Shown here one piece after another: positions 44,770 to 54,103 of a DNA stretch of 64,000 nucleotides. Under the pieces are notes generated by a model. It was given only the letters and a program-made list of their open reading frames with translations. It was not told the DNA's origin and searched no databases. This DNA comes from Zobellella maritima (GTDB taxonomy: Bacteria; Pseudomonadota; Gammaproteobacteria; Enterobacterales; Aeromonadaceae): the NCBI RefSeq assembly GCF_003075035.1, contig NZ_QCZE01000004.1, positions 101,334 through 165,333 on the forward strand. Reading direction: 5' to 3'. A program made the translations under genes and the position numbers. Each line of letters opens with the position of its first letter. The stretch's first letter is position 1.

Positions 44770-44851
44770 ATCTACCTCATTGTTTTACATTACTTTTATA
44801 TCAACCGAACAGATGTGGGTCAGCAGCCTAATGCCCGACTGTTCGGATCAT

Positions 44852-45718
44852 TCAGTCCAGCAGTGCTAGACGCTGGCGGATTTCGTCAACGGCTTCATCG
44901 GTAGGCGGCAGCACGGGCATACGGCACTCACCTACCGAGGTGCTGCGCAGGTTGGTTGCCCGCTTTACCGAAGAGTTGTATTCGTTGAGCCAGAAGTAGA
45001 GGTTGAGTGGTTCCATCTTCTTCCAGAGCGCGCGGGCTTCATGCAGATCTCCTGCTTGAACCAGGCTCCACAACCGGGCACACTCAGCCGCCATTGCATT
45101 GGCTCCACCCCATATACAACCGGTGACGCCGGCCGACATGGCGTAGAAGGCCAGCGGATCGCAACCGTTAAACACCTTTCCACCCACTTCCAGCAGCTCC
45201 AGCTGACGAACCAGATCTCCAGTGCTGTCCTTGATAGAGCCGACATTGTCCAATTCCAGCAAGCGACGATAGAGCTGTGCATCAATGTCAAAGCCACTGT
45301 GAACGGGAATGTTGTAAAGCATTATCTCGGTCTCGATGGCGTTATTTATTGCTTCATAGAAACGCATGACACCACTCTCACCGGGACCTTCGAAGTAAGG
45401 GGGTAATACCATTACCGCATCGGCTCCCAAGTCCTGTGCATGCCGCGCCCAGTTAATACCGTCACTTTCTCGAATGGCGGAGGTGTTCACGATTATTCCA
45501 GCACGGCCCTGCACATGACGAGTCCCCACCTCGATAATATGTCGGCGTTCTTCGTTGCTCAGGAAAGCAAATTCCCCGGTGCCACCGCAAAACACGATGC
45601 CGTCCGCACCGGCTTCAATCAGGCTGTCCAAATGTGCCTTAAATGCGCCCTCGTCAAAATTTTCATCTGCTGCAAAGGGAGTGCAGGTCGCGATGTAGAT
45701 TCCACTTAAGTCAGCCAT
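44852..45718 (-). CDS. Dihydrodipicolinate synthase/N-acetylneuraminate lyase family protein
   Basis: The 288-residue (beta/alpha)8 class I aldolase-like protein has GGTGEFAFLSNEERRHIIE near residue 45, the catalytic Tyr in IMLYNIPVHSG and the Schiff-base Lys in VGSIKDSTGD. In catabolic operons this family includes 2-keto-acid aldolases and deaminating dehydratases such as the pyrroline-hydroxycarboxylate deaminase of hydroxyproline breakdown. The actual substrate here is unknown. The housekeeping dapA would not be in such an operon. Confidence 0.85.
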   Translation of the reverse strand: MADLSGIYIATCTPFAADENFDEGAFKAHLDSLIEAGADGIVFCGGTGEFAFLSNEERRHIIEVGTRHVQGRAGIIVNTSAIRESDGINWARHAQDLGADAVMVLPPYFEGPGESGVMRFYEAINNAIETEIMLYNIPVHSGFDIDAQLYRRLLELDNVGSIKDSTGDLVRQLELLEVGGKVFNGCDPLAFYAMSAGVTGCIWGGANAMAAECARLWSLVQAGDLHEARALWKKMEPLNLYFWLNEYNSSVKRATNLRSTSVGECRMPVLPPTDEAVDEIRQRLALLD

Positions 45719-45730
45719 TATTTACTCCTC

Positions 45731-47062
45731 TTATTTTTCCAGGCCGACGCCAATAGATCGTCTAGCAAGGTCTAGGGTGACACCTAGCTTCAGGATGAAG
45801 CCAGGCGGAACAAGGTTCGGTCTTGGGTAGCTCAGCAACAGGTCTCCCAGTTCGGAGCGCTGACCAGCCAGGTGTTCGGCGATTAGCTTGCCCATAATGG
45901 TCCCTTTGGTAATGCCGACGCCATTCATGCAGAAAGCACCGTAGATATTCTCCTGCAGCTGGCCAAACACCGGCGCACCATTACGTGACAGGCAGAGAGC
46001 ACCACCCCAGGTGTATTCAAAGTCGACATTGGAGAGCATAGGGAAACGGCGTTCGAAGGACTGGCGATGCTCATCATGCATCCGTTTCAGCATTCGAGGG
46101 CTGGCGCGGAATTGGTCGGCATAGCTGTAGGTATGACGCACCAGCAACCGATTATCGAGAGTTTTTCGCAGCGAAGAGCCAAAGGCATCAGCCGGTATGA
46201 TCCCCCAGCTGTTATCTCCACCCAGCCGCTTTAGCTCTTCGTCAGTGAGTACCCGGGTCATGCTGCCGTAAGTCATAAAAGGGATAAGATGGTGCTGATA
46301 GAACCCCAGGTACTGGGCATATCCGTTGTTGGCCAGTATCAACTGACTTGCCCTTACCTCACCTTTGTCACTGCGCAGGCAGATCGGCTGGTTGTACAGC
46401 ACCTCTTTCACCGGGCTATTTTCATACAGGGTGACATTGTCCGGCAGGCTGTCCGCGAGATGTTGGACCATGGCCGCTGGCTGTACCAAGACCGCCCCTG
46501 GTGTATGTATGCCTCTTCGGTAGTAATCAGAGCCGGTAATTGAACACATCTCATCAGCGGACAACCAGTGATAGGGTTCCTTCAGACTATCCAGCACCTT
46601 AGAGAAGCCTTGCAGCTTCGCTTCTCCGGCTAAGGTCGCTGCGGCGTGGATCTTACCGAGCTCTTCCCAATCACTACTGTCGTAATCTGAGTTGAGAACG
46701 CCTTCTTTCAAATAAGCCAGACCGGCTCGGTTAATGCGAGTTTGTCGGCTAGTTTCCTCCAAGCCATCGACAAAACTTTTGGACCGCATATCATGGGCCA
46801 GATCGATAGCAAAACCGGAACTGCGACCGGCGGCACCAATGCCGACCTCTTGCGCCTCTAGCAGAGCAATTCGCTTATGTGGAAGAAGCTCCCCCAGACG
46901 GCGGGCTGCCGCCAGCCCGGTATAGCCAGCCCCTACCACCGCGATATCAAACTGCTCGATACCTCTCAGCAGCTTTGCAGACATGCGTTTAGGTAAACTC
47001 TCGTACCAAGCGCATCGATTGTCATCGGCAGGCAGAAGCCTGACTCGTTGGGTGTTGACCAT
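45731..47062 (-). CDS. FAD-dependent amino acid/amine oxidoreductase (DAO family)
   Basis: The 443-residue protein has a leader of about 38 residues, then the FAD-binding IAVVGAGYTGLAAARRLGE motif, a GIGAAGRSSGFAID stretch and the C-terminal FGQLQENIYGAFCMNGVGIT, like PuuB/DadA-type flavoproteins. These deaminate D-amino acids, secondary amines or gamma-glutamylputrescine. It is the first gene of the operon, divergent from the LysR gene. With the DapA-family and aldehyde dehydrogenase genes it outlines an amine or cyclic amino acid catabolic route. Confidence 0.86.
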   Translation of the reverse strand: MVNTQRVRLLPADDNRCAWYESLPKRMSAKLLRGIEQFDIAVVGAGYTGLAAARRLGELLPHKRIALLEAQEVGIGAAGRSSGFAIDLAHDMRSKSFVDGLEETSRQTRINRAGLAYLKEGVLNSDYDSSDWEELGKIHAAATLAGEAKLQGFSKVLDSLKEPYHWLSADEMCSITGSDYYRRGIHTPGAVLVQPAAMVQHLADSLPDNVTLYENSPVKEVLYNQPICLRSDKGEVRASQLILANNGYAQYLGFYQHHLIPFMTYGSMTRVLTDEELKRLGGDNSWGIIPADAFGSSLRKTLDNRLLVRHTYSYADQFRASPRMLKRMHDEHRQSFERRFPMLSNVDFEYTWGGALCLSRNGAPVFGQLQENIYGAFCMNGVGITKGTIMGKLIAEHLAGQRSELGDLLLSYPRPNLVPPGFILKLGVTLDLARRSIGVGLEK

Positions 47063-47172
47063 TCTGTTGCTGGCTCCGTAAGCCTGATGTTATTGTCTTG
47101 AGGTGAGGAGTATCCAAATTTTTACAAATGTGGACAAACGATCAATTTGAAAGTAACACTTGAGATTTTGCG

Positions 47173-48105
47173 ATGCATAGCAACAAAAAAACACTTCCAC
47201 CTCTGAATGCATTGCGGGTATTCGAAGCGGCAGCGCGGCACTCCAGTTTCAAACAGGCAGCGGAGGAGCTCTTCGTAACCCAATCGGCCATAAGTCGCCA
47301 GATTCAGGTATTGGAGGAGTATTACGGTACGCCACTTTTTCTTCGGAAAACTCGAAAAGTGGAGCTCACTTCAGAGGGGAGGATCCTGTTTCAGGCTACC
47401 TCTCAGGCACTGGACTGCATTGCTGCCGCCTCCCATGAGGTGTTTGTAAAACAGAAGCGTGGTTATCTCACAATTGCCAGCACCATCACTTTTTCGACTC
47501 TATGGCTGATGCCGCGAATGCAGAACTTGCGGGACTGCTATCCTGACATTCAGCTGCACTTGATGACCTGCGAGGCCAGCCCGAAACTTCACGATGCTTT
47601 TGATATTGCTATAACCTTGGGTCATGAAGAAACGCCAGGCTTTGATGCGACCCCATTGTTTGAGGAAGAAACTTTTCCAGTTTGTACACCTGAGTTTCTC
47701 GCTCAGCACCCCGAACTAAAAAGCATCGACGGCCTATTTCAGGTCCCTTTGTTGGAGCTGAACCGGAACCATTGGAAATATAAAAGGTGGACACCTATTA
47801 ACTGGGAACGTTGGTTTCAAGCGAATGGTATAGAGAACCGAGCACATAACACTGTTATGAGCTTTAACCACTTCCCGCTGGTTATGGATGCAGCCCGGAA
47901 GCATATGGGAGTTGCTTTAGGGTGGGCGCACCTAGTGAGTCATGACCTTGAACAAAACCGTTTAATACGTCCCATATCAGACAGTTATGTCCTCAAGGAT
48001 CGTAAACACTACCTCATCGTGAGGGAGGAGCTCAAGGACACCTCCGAGGTAAAGCAGTTCAAAAGCTGGCTAATTTCACAAATTAAACTGTCCAGGGTTA
48101 GTTGA
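47173..48105 (+). CDS. LysR family transcriptional regulator, GcvA-like
   Basis: The 310-residue LTTR opens LPPLNALRVFEAAARHSSF, with AAEELFVTQSAISRQIQVLE as helix-turn-helix, the GcvA-subgroup layout. It is divergent from the FAD oxidoreductase gene with 110 bp between starts, so it likely controls the TRAP/DapA operon. Its base composition is visibly more AT-rich than the core genes nearby, consistent with acquisition together with the operon. Confidence 0.88.
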   Translation: MHSNKKTLPPLNALRVFEAAARHSSFKQAAEELFVTQSAISRQIQVLEEYYGTPLFLRKTRKVELTSEGRILFQATSQALDCIAAASHEVFVKQKRGYLTIASTITFSTLWLMPRMQNLRDCYPDIQLHLMTCEASPKLHDAFDIAITLGHEETPGFDATPLFEEETFPVCTPEFLAQHPELKSIDGLFQVPLLELNRNHWKYKRWTPINWERWFQANGIENRAHNTVMSFNHFPLVMDAARKHMGVALGWAHLVSHDLEQNRLIRPISDSYVLKDRKHYLIVREELKDTSEVKQFKSWLISQIKLSRVS

Positions 48106-48260
48106 CCACTACACATCGCGACGCCGGTTACACAAGAGGTGTCCATTTCAGCTTCCGGAGTACAAGGAGAACAAAAGGATCGGCTCTACCGAATGAGTAT
48201 CAGATCAAATCAGAGCTAATACATTTAATAGTCTCGGGACAACCATCGCAGCCTCAGGCA

Positions 48261-49307
48261 CTACTCCCAGCTGATATCCGTACTCTGCAACCGCTCCGGA
48301 CAAATGTAGTAGAGGAAACAGCCGCCATGAACCGGGGCCTCCGCTGCCGGGTTCAGGGTGATATCCTGGCCGCTGGCCTGGCTGGAGGTGCCCAGCAGGG
48401 TGGCATTGTGCTGTTGCTTGAAACGACTCAGCAGGTTGCCATAGGTCAGCGCCCCCGCACTCTGCGGCACCTGGATGCGGTACAGAGTCGGGCCCAGCAG
48501 TGTGGAGAAAATCTGCTCCTGGATCAGGCTGGCGCCCGGGTCCTGCAGCGAGCGGACCAGGATTTCCGCCTCCTTGGAGCTGGACACCTCCACATTGGGG
48601 CAATGCAGGCGCAACAATTCCGCCTTGCTGGCCTCGGTAAACCAGGCGCACAAGTGCGCCTCCGGGGCCGCCTTGGCCGACAGCGCCAGCGAGGTGGTCA
48701 GGGTCTGGTCGTCATCTTCCCCGTCCACCAAAATGCGGCCGGCCCGAGCCAGCCCCACCCGCGCCAGTTCCTCGGGATTGGTAAAGGACTGCAGGTGGGC
48801 AAATTTGACCTGGTCACGCTCGGGAAAGGGATGCTCCATATCCTGGGTCACGCACAGCAGTATTTCCTGTTCGCGGCTGGCACTGTCGGCCAGCAGCAAA
48901 TCGACGATACGTTCGGTCTGCATACCGTTCCAGCCGAACAACAGCGTATGGCCGGAAAAATGTGAATAGTCCGCCTTGCCTGACATACCTCTCCTTACCC
49001 AGGTGACCAGTGTCTGGGTCAATTTACCAATAAAACTGCCGAACACCAGCAGGCCGAAGGGGATCTGGTACAGGGCCACTGCCCAGCGGCCCGCGTCGGT
49101 CACCGGCGAATAGTCGCCAAAGCCGACGGTGCTGATCACCACGGCATTGTAATAGAAAAAAACCGACGGCGCCGCCAGCTCCGTCTCCCCAGCCAGGTGA
49201 AGCAACAGCCAGCTGCCTCCCCCCTGCAGCAGCAGCAGCACCATCAGGTTTTGCCAGCTGAGGCGACGGGTCAGGCGACGAAGCAGACGGGCGAGCAGAT
49301 GAAACAT
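48261..49307 (-). CDS. Potassium channel family protein with TrkA-N-like domain
   Basis: The start at 49307 (MFHLLARLL) gives 348 residues. Two membrane helices flank a pore loop with selectivity filter STVGFGDYSP (about residue 60). A cytoplasmic Rossmann-like RCK domain follows (SGHTLLFGWNGMQTERIVDLLL; ILVDGEDDDQTLTTSL). This is the plan of two-TM RCK-gated potassium channels. The ribosome site is weak. It is divergent from ubiK. Confidence 0.85.
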   Translation of the reverse strand: MFHLLARLLRRLTRRLSWQNLMVLLLLQGGGSWLLLHLAGETELAAPSVFFYYNAVVISTVGFGDYSPVTDAGRWAVALYQIPFGLLVFGSFIGKLTQTLVTWVRRGMSGKADYSHFSGHTLLFGWNGMQTERIVDLLLADSASREQEILLCVTQDMEHPFPERDQVKFAHLQSFTNPEELARVGLARAGRILVDGEDDDQTLTTSLALSAKAAPEAHLCAWFTEASKAELLRLHCPNVEVSSSKEAEILVRSLQDPGASLIQEQIFSTLLGPTLYRIQVPQSAGALTYGNLLSRFKQQHNATLLGTSSQASGQDITLNPAAEAPVHGGCFLYYICPERLQSTDISWE

Positions 49308-49427
49308 GGCTATCTCATTTGGAGCTTGGTCACCTAAAGCTACTTGTTTCGTGCCAAAATGAAAAGTCTGACCTGCCCGTAGCCGGCAAATAGGGGTAAA
49401 ATGCAACCAATAGCCAAGGAGACAAGC

Positions 49428-49694
49428 ATGCTAGACCCGAAGAAACTGGAAGACATCGCCAAACAAATCCAAAATAGCCTGCCCAGCGGGCTGAAGAATA
49501 TGGGTGAAGAAGCGGAAAAGCGCATTCGTACCGTGCTGCAGGCACAGCTGGGCAAGCTGGATATGGTGACCCGGGAAGAATTCGACGTTCAGACCAAGGT
49601 GCTGCTGCGCACCCGGGAAAAGCTGAACGAAATGGAAGCCAAGCTGGCGCTGCTCGAGCGCAGGTTGACCGACAGCCAGGATGAACAACTCTGA
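49428..49694 (+). CDS. ubiK: Ubiquinone biosynthesis accessory factor UbiK
   Basis: GGAG precedes the ATG at 49428 (MLDPKKLEDIAKQIQ). The 88-residue protein has an amphipathic N-terminal helix (KLEDIAKQIQNSLPSGLKN) and a C-terminal coiled coil (REKLNEMEAKLALLERRL), exactly the YqiC/UbiK plan. It trimerises and assists the UbiJ-containing Ubi complex in aerobic ubiquinone synthesis. The next small gene overlaps its end by 14 bases. Confidence 0.92.
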   Translation: MLDPKKLEDIAKQIQNSLPSGLKNMGEEAEKRIRTVLQAQLGKLDMVTREEFDVQTKVLLRTREKLNEMEAKLALLERRLTDSQDEQL

Positions 49695-49860
49695 GTTAGC
49701 CGAGCAGGTACGTCAGGCCTGCCTGCATGCGGCCCTGACCGCCTATGAAGAGGGAGGCCTGCTGGGCCTGTGCCAACAAGGCCGCTTCGAACTGGCCATG
49801 GATGCCGTCCGCACCCTGGATCTGAACCGGCTGCCCAACCAGGCGGGAGAACAGGAATAG
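49681..49860 (+). CDS. Small conserved-looking 59-aa protein after ubiK
   Basis: ATG at 49681 lies inside the ubiK end and the frame stops at 49860. The product reads MNNSELAEQVRQACLHAALT, then AYEEGGLLGLCQQGRFELAM and a short acidic tail. It is helical, with no signal peptide or membrane segment, and has normal codon choice for the region. I recall similar small proteins beside ubiK in related genera but know no function. The overlap with ubiK implies translational coupling. Confidence 0.7.
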   Translation: MNNSELAEQVRQACLHAALTAYEEGGLLGLCQQGRFELAMDAVRTLDLNRLPNQAGEQE

Positions 49861-49882
49861 GGAACACCCATGCCCTATTCCT
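49853..49882. terminator. Hairpin between the small gene and fre
   Basis: AGGAATAGGG (49853-49862) and CCCTATTCCT (49873-49882) form a perfect 10-bp stem overlapping the small gene's stop codon. A U-tract is poor, so strength is uncertain; it may serve both convergent transcripts. Confidence 0.5.
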
Positions 49883-49890
49883 GGCCTGGT

Positions 49891-50589
49891 TTAAATAAAC
49901 TCGTAGGCGTCACCAAACAGGTGGTCGGCTTCGACCCCTTTCTCTTTAAAGGCCTCCCGCGCCACACCGGCCATCTCAAAACGACCCGCCACATAGATAT
50001 CATAGCCGGTCAGGCTGGGGAAATCGGCCATGATCGCCTCATGCACCAGACCGGTCTGTCCCTGCCATTGATCACCGGCATTCTGCACCACGGGCACATA
50101 GGTCAGTTCTTTATGCTCGGCCACCCAGTGCTGGAGTTCCTTGTCCGCATACAACTGCTCTTCAAAACGCACACCCCAGTATAGAAACACCGGCCTGTGC
50201 AGGCCGTCGGCCAGCATCTGCTGCAGTATGGAACGGGTGTAGGCGTAGCCGGTACCGCCGGCCATCAGGATCACCGGGTGGCGGGACTTGGCGCGTAAAT
50301 AGGCCTTGCCGGCGGGCAGCTGCAAATCGATATGGCCCTGGTCCCGGATGCGGTTGAGTACCTGCATGGCATAGCTGTTATCGGGGGTGGCACCGATATG
50401 CATTTCTATGGTGCCGTCACCATTAGGCATATTGGCGATGGAAAACGGCCGCTTGTCATCATCGGCCATTACCACCAGCAGATACTGTCCAGGATAAAAG
50501 TCCACCTGCTGTGCCGGTTTCAGGCGCACATACCAGATGGAATCCGCCAGTTCTTCCAAGGCTTCCAGATTACAATTCACTTTCTGCAT
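49891..50589 (-). CDS. fre: NAD(P)H-flavin reductase Fre
   Basis: The 232-residue ferredoxin-NADP reductase-like protein has the flavin motif RPFSIANMP and the NAD(P)H site LMAGGTGYAYTRSILQQML, as in E. coli Fre/LuxG. It reduces free riboflavin, FMN or FAD. It follows ubiD by 2 bp, the usual ubiD-fre pair in gammaproteobacteria. It also could supply reduced flavin for other systems. Confidence 0.93.
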   Translation of the reverse strand: MQKVNCNLEALEELADSIWYVRLKPAQQVDFYPGQYLLVVMADDDKRPFSIANMPNGDGTIEMHIGATPDNSYAMQVLNRIRDQGHIDLQLPAGKAYLRAKSRHPVILMAGGTGYAYTRSILQQMLADGLHRPVFLYWGVRFEEQLYADKELQHWVAEHKELTYVPVVQNAGDQWQGQTGLVHEAIMADFPSLTGYDIYVAGRFEMAGVAREAFKEKGVEADHLFGDAYEFI

Positions 50590-50591
50590 GA

Positions 50592-52091
50592 CTATCCTTT
50601 GATTTCACTCTGTTCAGCACCGTCGCTCAGGATATCCAGTTTATCCCAGAGCGCATCGACCCTTTGTTTGACCGCATCCGTCATCGTGATCGGCAGCCCC
50701 CACTCCCGGTCGGTTTCTCCCGGCCATTTATTGGTGGCGTCCAGTCCCATCTTGGAACCCAGGCCGGAGACCGGCGAGGCAAAATCCAGATAGTCTATGG
50801 GTGTGTTTTCGATCAATGTGGTATCGCGTGCCGGGTCCATTCGGGTCGTAATGGCCCAGATCACATCTTTCCAGTCTCTGGCATTGATATCATCGTCACA
50901 CACAATGACAAACTTGGTATACATAAACTGCCGTAAAAACGACCAAACGCCCAGCATGACACGTTTGGCATGACCCGGATAGCGTTTTTTGATGGTCACC
51001 ACCGCCATCCGATAGGAGCATCCCTCGGGCGGCAGGTAGAAGTCGACTATCTCGGGAAACTGCTTCTGCAATATGGGCACGAACACTTCGTTCAGAGCCA
51101 CACCCAGCACCGCCGGCTCATCGGGCGGACGGCCCGTATAAGTAGAATGATAGATGGCATCATGACGACGGGTAATACGTTCCACGGTAAATACCGGGAA
51201 TTCATCGATCTCGTTGTAATAGCCGGTATGATCGCCATAGGGACCTTCCGGCGCCATCTCGCCGGGATAGATATGGCCTTCCAGCACGATTTCGGCACTG
51301 GCCGGCACCTCAAGCTCGTTGCCGATACACTTGACCACTTCGGTGCGGCTGCCGCGTAGCAGGCCGGCGAAGGCGTACTCAGACAAGGTGTCCGGCACCG
51401 GCGTTACCGCTCCCAGGATAGTGGCCGGATCCGCGCCCAGCGCCACCGTCACCGGGAAGGGTTCACCGGGGTGGGCCTCCTGCCATTCGCGCAGGTCGAG
51501 GGCGCCGCCCCTGTGGCTGAGCCAGCGCATAATGACCTTGTTCCTGCCCAGCAGCTGCTGACGGTAGATGCCCAGGTTCTGGCGCTTCTTGTAAGGCCCG
51601 CGGGTGATGGTCAGACCCCAGGTGATCAGCGGTGCCGCATCGCCGGGCCAACAGTGCTGGATCGGGATCCGAGTCAGGTCGACCTGCTCGCCTTCCAGGA
51701 TCACCTCCTGACAGGGCGCCTTCTTCAGCCGCTTGACCGGCATATTGAGCACCTGCTTGAAGATAGGCAGTTTTTCCATCAACTCTTTCAGGCCCTTGGG
51801 CGGTTCCGGCTCTTTAAGGTAGGAAAGCCAGCGACCCACTTCGCGCAACGCCTCCACATCCTGCTGGCCCATGCCCATGGCCACTCGCCGGGGGGTGCCA
51901 AACAGGTTGCCCAGCACCGGCATGTCGAATCCCTTGGGGTTTTCAAACAGCAGCGCAGGGCCGCCGGCCTTGAGGGTCCGATCGCAGATCTCGGTCATTT
52001 CCAGATAGGGATCGATTTCATGGCGGATGCGCTTTAACTCGCCCTGGGCTTCCAGTTGCGCGATAAAATCTCGTAAATCCTTATATTTCAT
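50592..52091 (-). CDS. ubiD: 4-hydroxy-3-polyprenylbenzoate decarboxylase UbiD
   Basis: The ATG at 52091 ([19 protein letters not shown]) yields 499 residues, close to E. coli UbiD (497). Motifs include [16 protein letters not shown], the catalytic E-x-R-D-E-equivalent region [15 protein letters not shown], and [13 protein letters not shown]. It uses prenylated FMN made by UbiX to decarboxylate the quinone ring precursor. It is followed by fre in the same operon. Confidence 0.94.
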   Translation of the reverse strand: MKYKDLRDFIAQLEAQGELKRIRHEIDPYLEMTEICDRTLKAGGPALLFENPKGFDMPVLGNLFGTPRRVAMGMGQQDVEALREVGRWLSYLKEPEPPKGLKELMEKLPIFKQVLNMPVKRLKKAPCQEVILEGEQVDLTRIPIQHCWPGDAAPLITWGLTITRGPYKKRQNLGIYRQQLLGRNKVIMRWLSHRGGALDLREWQEAHPGEPFPVTVALGADPATILGAVTPVPDTLSEYAFAGLLRGSRTEVVKCIGNELEVPASAEIVLEGHIYPGEMAPEGPYGDHTGYYNEIDEFPVFTVERITRRHDAIYHSTYTGRPPDEPAVLGVALNEVFVPILQKQFPEIVDFYLPPEGCSYRMAVVTIKKRYPGHAKRVMLGVWSFLRQFMYTKFVIVCDDDINARDWKDVIWAITTRMDPARDTTLIENTPIDYLDFASPVSGLGSKMGLDATNKWPGETDREWGLPITMTDAVKQRVDALWDKLDILSDGAEQSEIKG

Positions 52092-52160
52092 TGGGTTGTT
52101 CCGAGGTGTATCGAGTGGCGTGGAGATTATACCCGGTTCGGGAAGGCTTGTATCGCCCAC

Positions 52161-52189
52161 AAAAAACCGCGGACGAGCCGCGGTTTTTT
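52161..52189 (-). terminator. Rho-independent terminator of rho
   Basis: AAAAAACCGCGG (52161-52172) and CCGCGGTTTTTT (52178-52189) flank a five-base loop. The structure has U-tracts both ways; on the minus strand it ends the rho transcript before ubiD. Confidence 0.93.
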
Positions 52190-52202
52190 CAGTTGCTGAC
52201 GA

Positions 52203-53468
52203 TTACTTCTGTTGCCGCTTCATGGCGTCGAAGAACTCGTCATTGGTCTTGCTCATCGCCAGCTTGTCGATCAGGAACTCGATGCCGTCGATCTCACCCA
52301 TGGGGTGCACTATCTTGCGCAGTATCCACATTTTCTGCAGTTCGTCCGGGGTGGTGAGCAACTCTTCCCGACGGGTGCCTGAACGGGGGATATCGATGGC
52401 CGGATAGACCCGCTTCTCGGCGATCTTGCGCGACAGGTGCAGTTCCATGTTGCCGGTACCCTTGAACTCTTCGTAGATAACGTCATCCATCTTGGAGCCG
52501 GTTTCCACCAGGGCGGTGGCAATGATGCTCAGGCTGCCGCCTTCCTCTACATTACGGGCCGCACCAAAGAAGCGCTTGGGTCTGTGCAGGGCGTTGGCAT
52601 CCACACCACCGGTCAGCACCTTGCCGGAAGACGGCACTACCGTGTTGTAGGCGCGAGCCAGACGGGTGATGGAGTCGAGCAGGATCACCACGTCTTTCTT
52701 GTGTTCTACCAGACGCTTGGCCTTCTCGATGACCATATCGGCGACCTGTACGTGGCGGGCGGCCGGTTCGTCGAAGGTTGAGGCAATGACTTCTCCCTTG
52801 ACCATACGCTGCATCTCGGTAACTTCTTCCGGACGCTCGTCGATCAACAGCACGATCAGCACACATTCAGGGTGGTTATAGGCGATGCTCTGGGCGATGT
52901 TCTGCAACAGCATGGTTTTACCCGCCTTTGGCGGCGCCACGATAAGTCCCCGCTGGCCCTTGCCGATGGGCGAGGCCAGATCCAGCACCCGGGCGGTAAT
53001 GTCTTCGGTAGAGCCGTTACCCCGCTCCATCTTCATCCGCTCGTTGGCATGCAACGGCGTCAGGTTTTCGAACAGTATCTTGTTGCGGGAGTTTTCCGGG
53101 CGATCGTAATTCACCTCGCTGATCTTCAGCAGGGCAAAATAACGCTCACCTTCTTTCGGCGGGCGGATCTTGCCGGAAATGGTATCGCCGGTGCGCAGGT
53201 TGAAACGGCGGATCTGGCTGGGAGAAACATAGATATCGTCGGGACCGGCCAGATAAGATGAATCAGCGCTGCGCAGAAAGCCGAAGCCGTCCTGCAAAAT
53301 TTCCAGCACGCCATCACCGAAGATATCTTCACCACTTTTGGCATGGGCTTTGAGGATAGCAAAGATGATGTCTTGCTTACGCAGACGGGCAAGGTTTTCC
53401 AGGCCCATGTTTTCCCCAAGCTTTATCAGCTCAGATACGGGGGTATTCTTGAGTTCAGTAAGATTCAT
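52203..53468 (-). CDS. rho: Transcription termination factor Rho
   Basis: The 421-residue hexameric RNA helicase starts [19 protein letters not shown]. It has the RNA-binding cold-shock-like domain with DGFGFLR, the P-loop [16 protein letters not shown], Walker [12 protein letters not shown], the Q-loop and R-loop region ([20 protein letters not shown] region around residue 280), and the ending FDAMKRQQK. It terminates Rho-dependent transcripts. A 194-bp leader with T-rich tracts separates it from trxA, as in E. coli where rho autoregulates. Confidence 0.97.
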   Translation of the reverse strand: MNLTELKNTPVSELIKLGENMGLENLARLRKQDIIFAILKAHAKSGEDIFGDGVLEILQDGFGFLRSADSSYLAGPDDIYVSPSQIRRFNLRTGDTISGKIRPPKEGERYFALLKISEVNYDRPENSRNKILFENLTPLHANERMKMERGNGSTEDITARVLDLASPIGKGQRGLIVAPPKAGKTMLLQNIAQSIAYNHPECVLIVLLIDERPEEVTEMQRMVKGEVIASTFDEPAARHVQVADMVIEKAKRLVEHKKDVVILLDSITRLARAYNTVVPSSGKVLTGGVDANALHRPKRFFGAARNVEEGGSLSIIATALVETGSKMDDVIYEEFKGTGNMELHLSRKIAEKRVYPAIDIPRSGTRREELLTTPDELQKMWILRKIVHPMGEIDGIEFLIDKLAMSKTNDEFFDAMKRQQK

Positions 53469-53620
53469 AGTGGTGAGTTTCTATCAACCAGGATGTTAAA
53501 CGGACAGAAAAATCTGCTGGATTGATTCTTGAAATAGATTCTTGAATTAGGAGAGCCCTGGGGCACAAACAGGCTAGCAAACGACCAATAAGCTAGCACC
53601 AAAAGAGAGGAGCGTCTAGC

Positions 53621-53657
53621 AAAAAAAACCACAAGGGGTGCTTTGCGCACCCCTTGT
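53621..53657 (-). terminator. Rho-independent terminator of trxA
   Basis: An 11-bp stem ACAAGGGGTGC (53631-53641) with GCACCCCTTGT (53647-53657) is followed on the minus strand by a run of T (53628-53621). Confidence 0.93.
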
Positions 53658-53662
53658 ATGTA

Positions 53663-53989
53663 TTACAGGTTCGCGTCCAGGAACTCTTTCAGTTGGGTCT
53701 TGGACAGGGCGCCAACCTTGGTAGCAGCCACTTCACCATTCTTAAACAGCAACAGGGTGGGAATACCACGGATACCGAATTTGGGCGGAGTGTCTGCATT
53801 CTGGTCGATATTCAGCTTGGCTACGGTCACCTTGCCTTGGTACTCATTAGCCACTTCGTCCAGGATAGGGGCGATCATCTTGCAAGGACCACACCATTCA
53901 GCCCAGAAATCCACCAGAACCGGACCATCTGCTTTGACTACATCAGCGTCGAAGCTGGCATCGGTCAGCTGAACAATTTTGTCACTCAT
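53663..53989 (-). CDS. trxA: Thioredoxin 1
   Basis: The ATG at 53989 ([13 protein letters not shown]) gives 108 residues, the standard thioredoxin length, with the active site WCGPCK at residues about 32-37 and the cis-Pro in RGIPTLLLF. It reduces cytoplasmic disulfides. It lies between rhlB (divergent) and rho (downstream), the enteric order. Confidence 0.96.
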   Translation of the reverse strand: MSDKIVQLTDASFDADVVKADGPVLVDFWAEWCGPCKMIAPILDEVANEYQGKVTVAKLNIDQNADTPPKFGIRGIPTLLLFKNGEVAATKVGALSKTQLKEFLDANL

Positions 53990-54103
53990 CTCCAACTCCA
54001 GTCAGTAGTTTGACCCCGGACACAAAACGTCAGGGCAATTTAGTTGCCCTATTTCAAATGATCCTGTTTATTATTGCAAGTCTAACCTGATATTCTGACC
54101 GCT

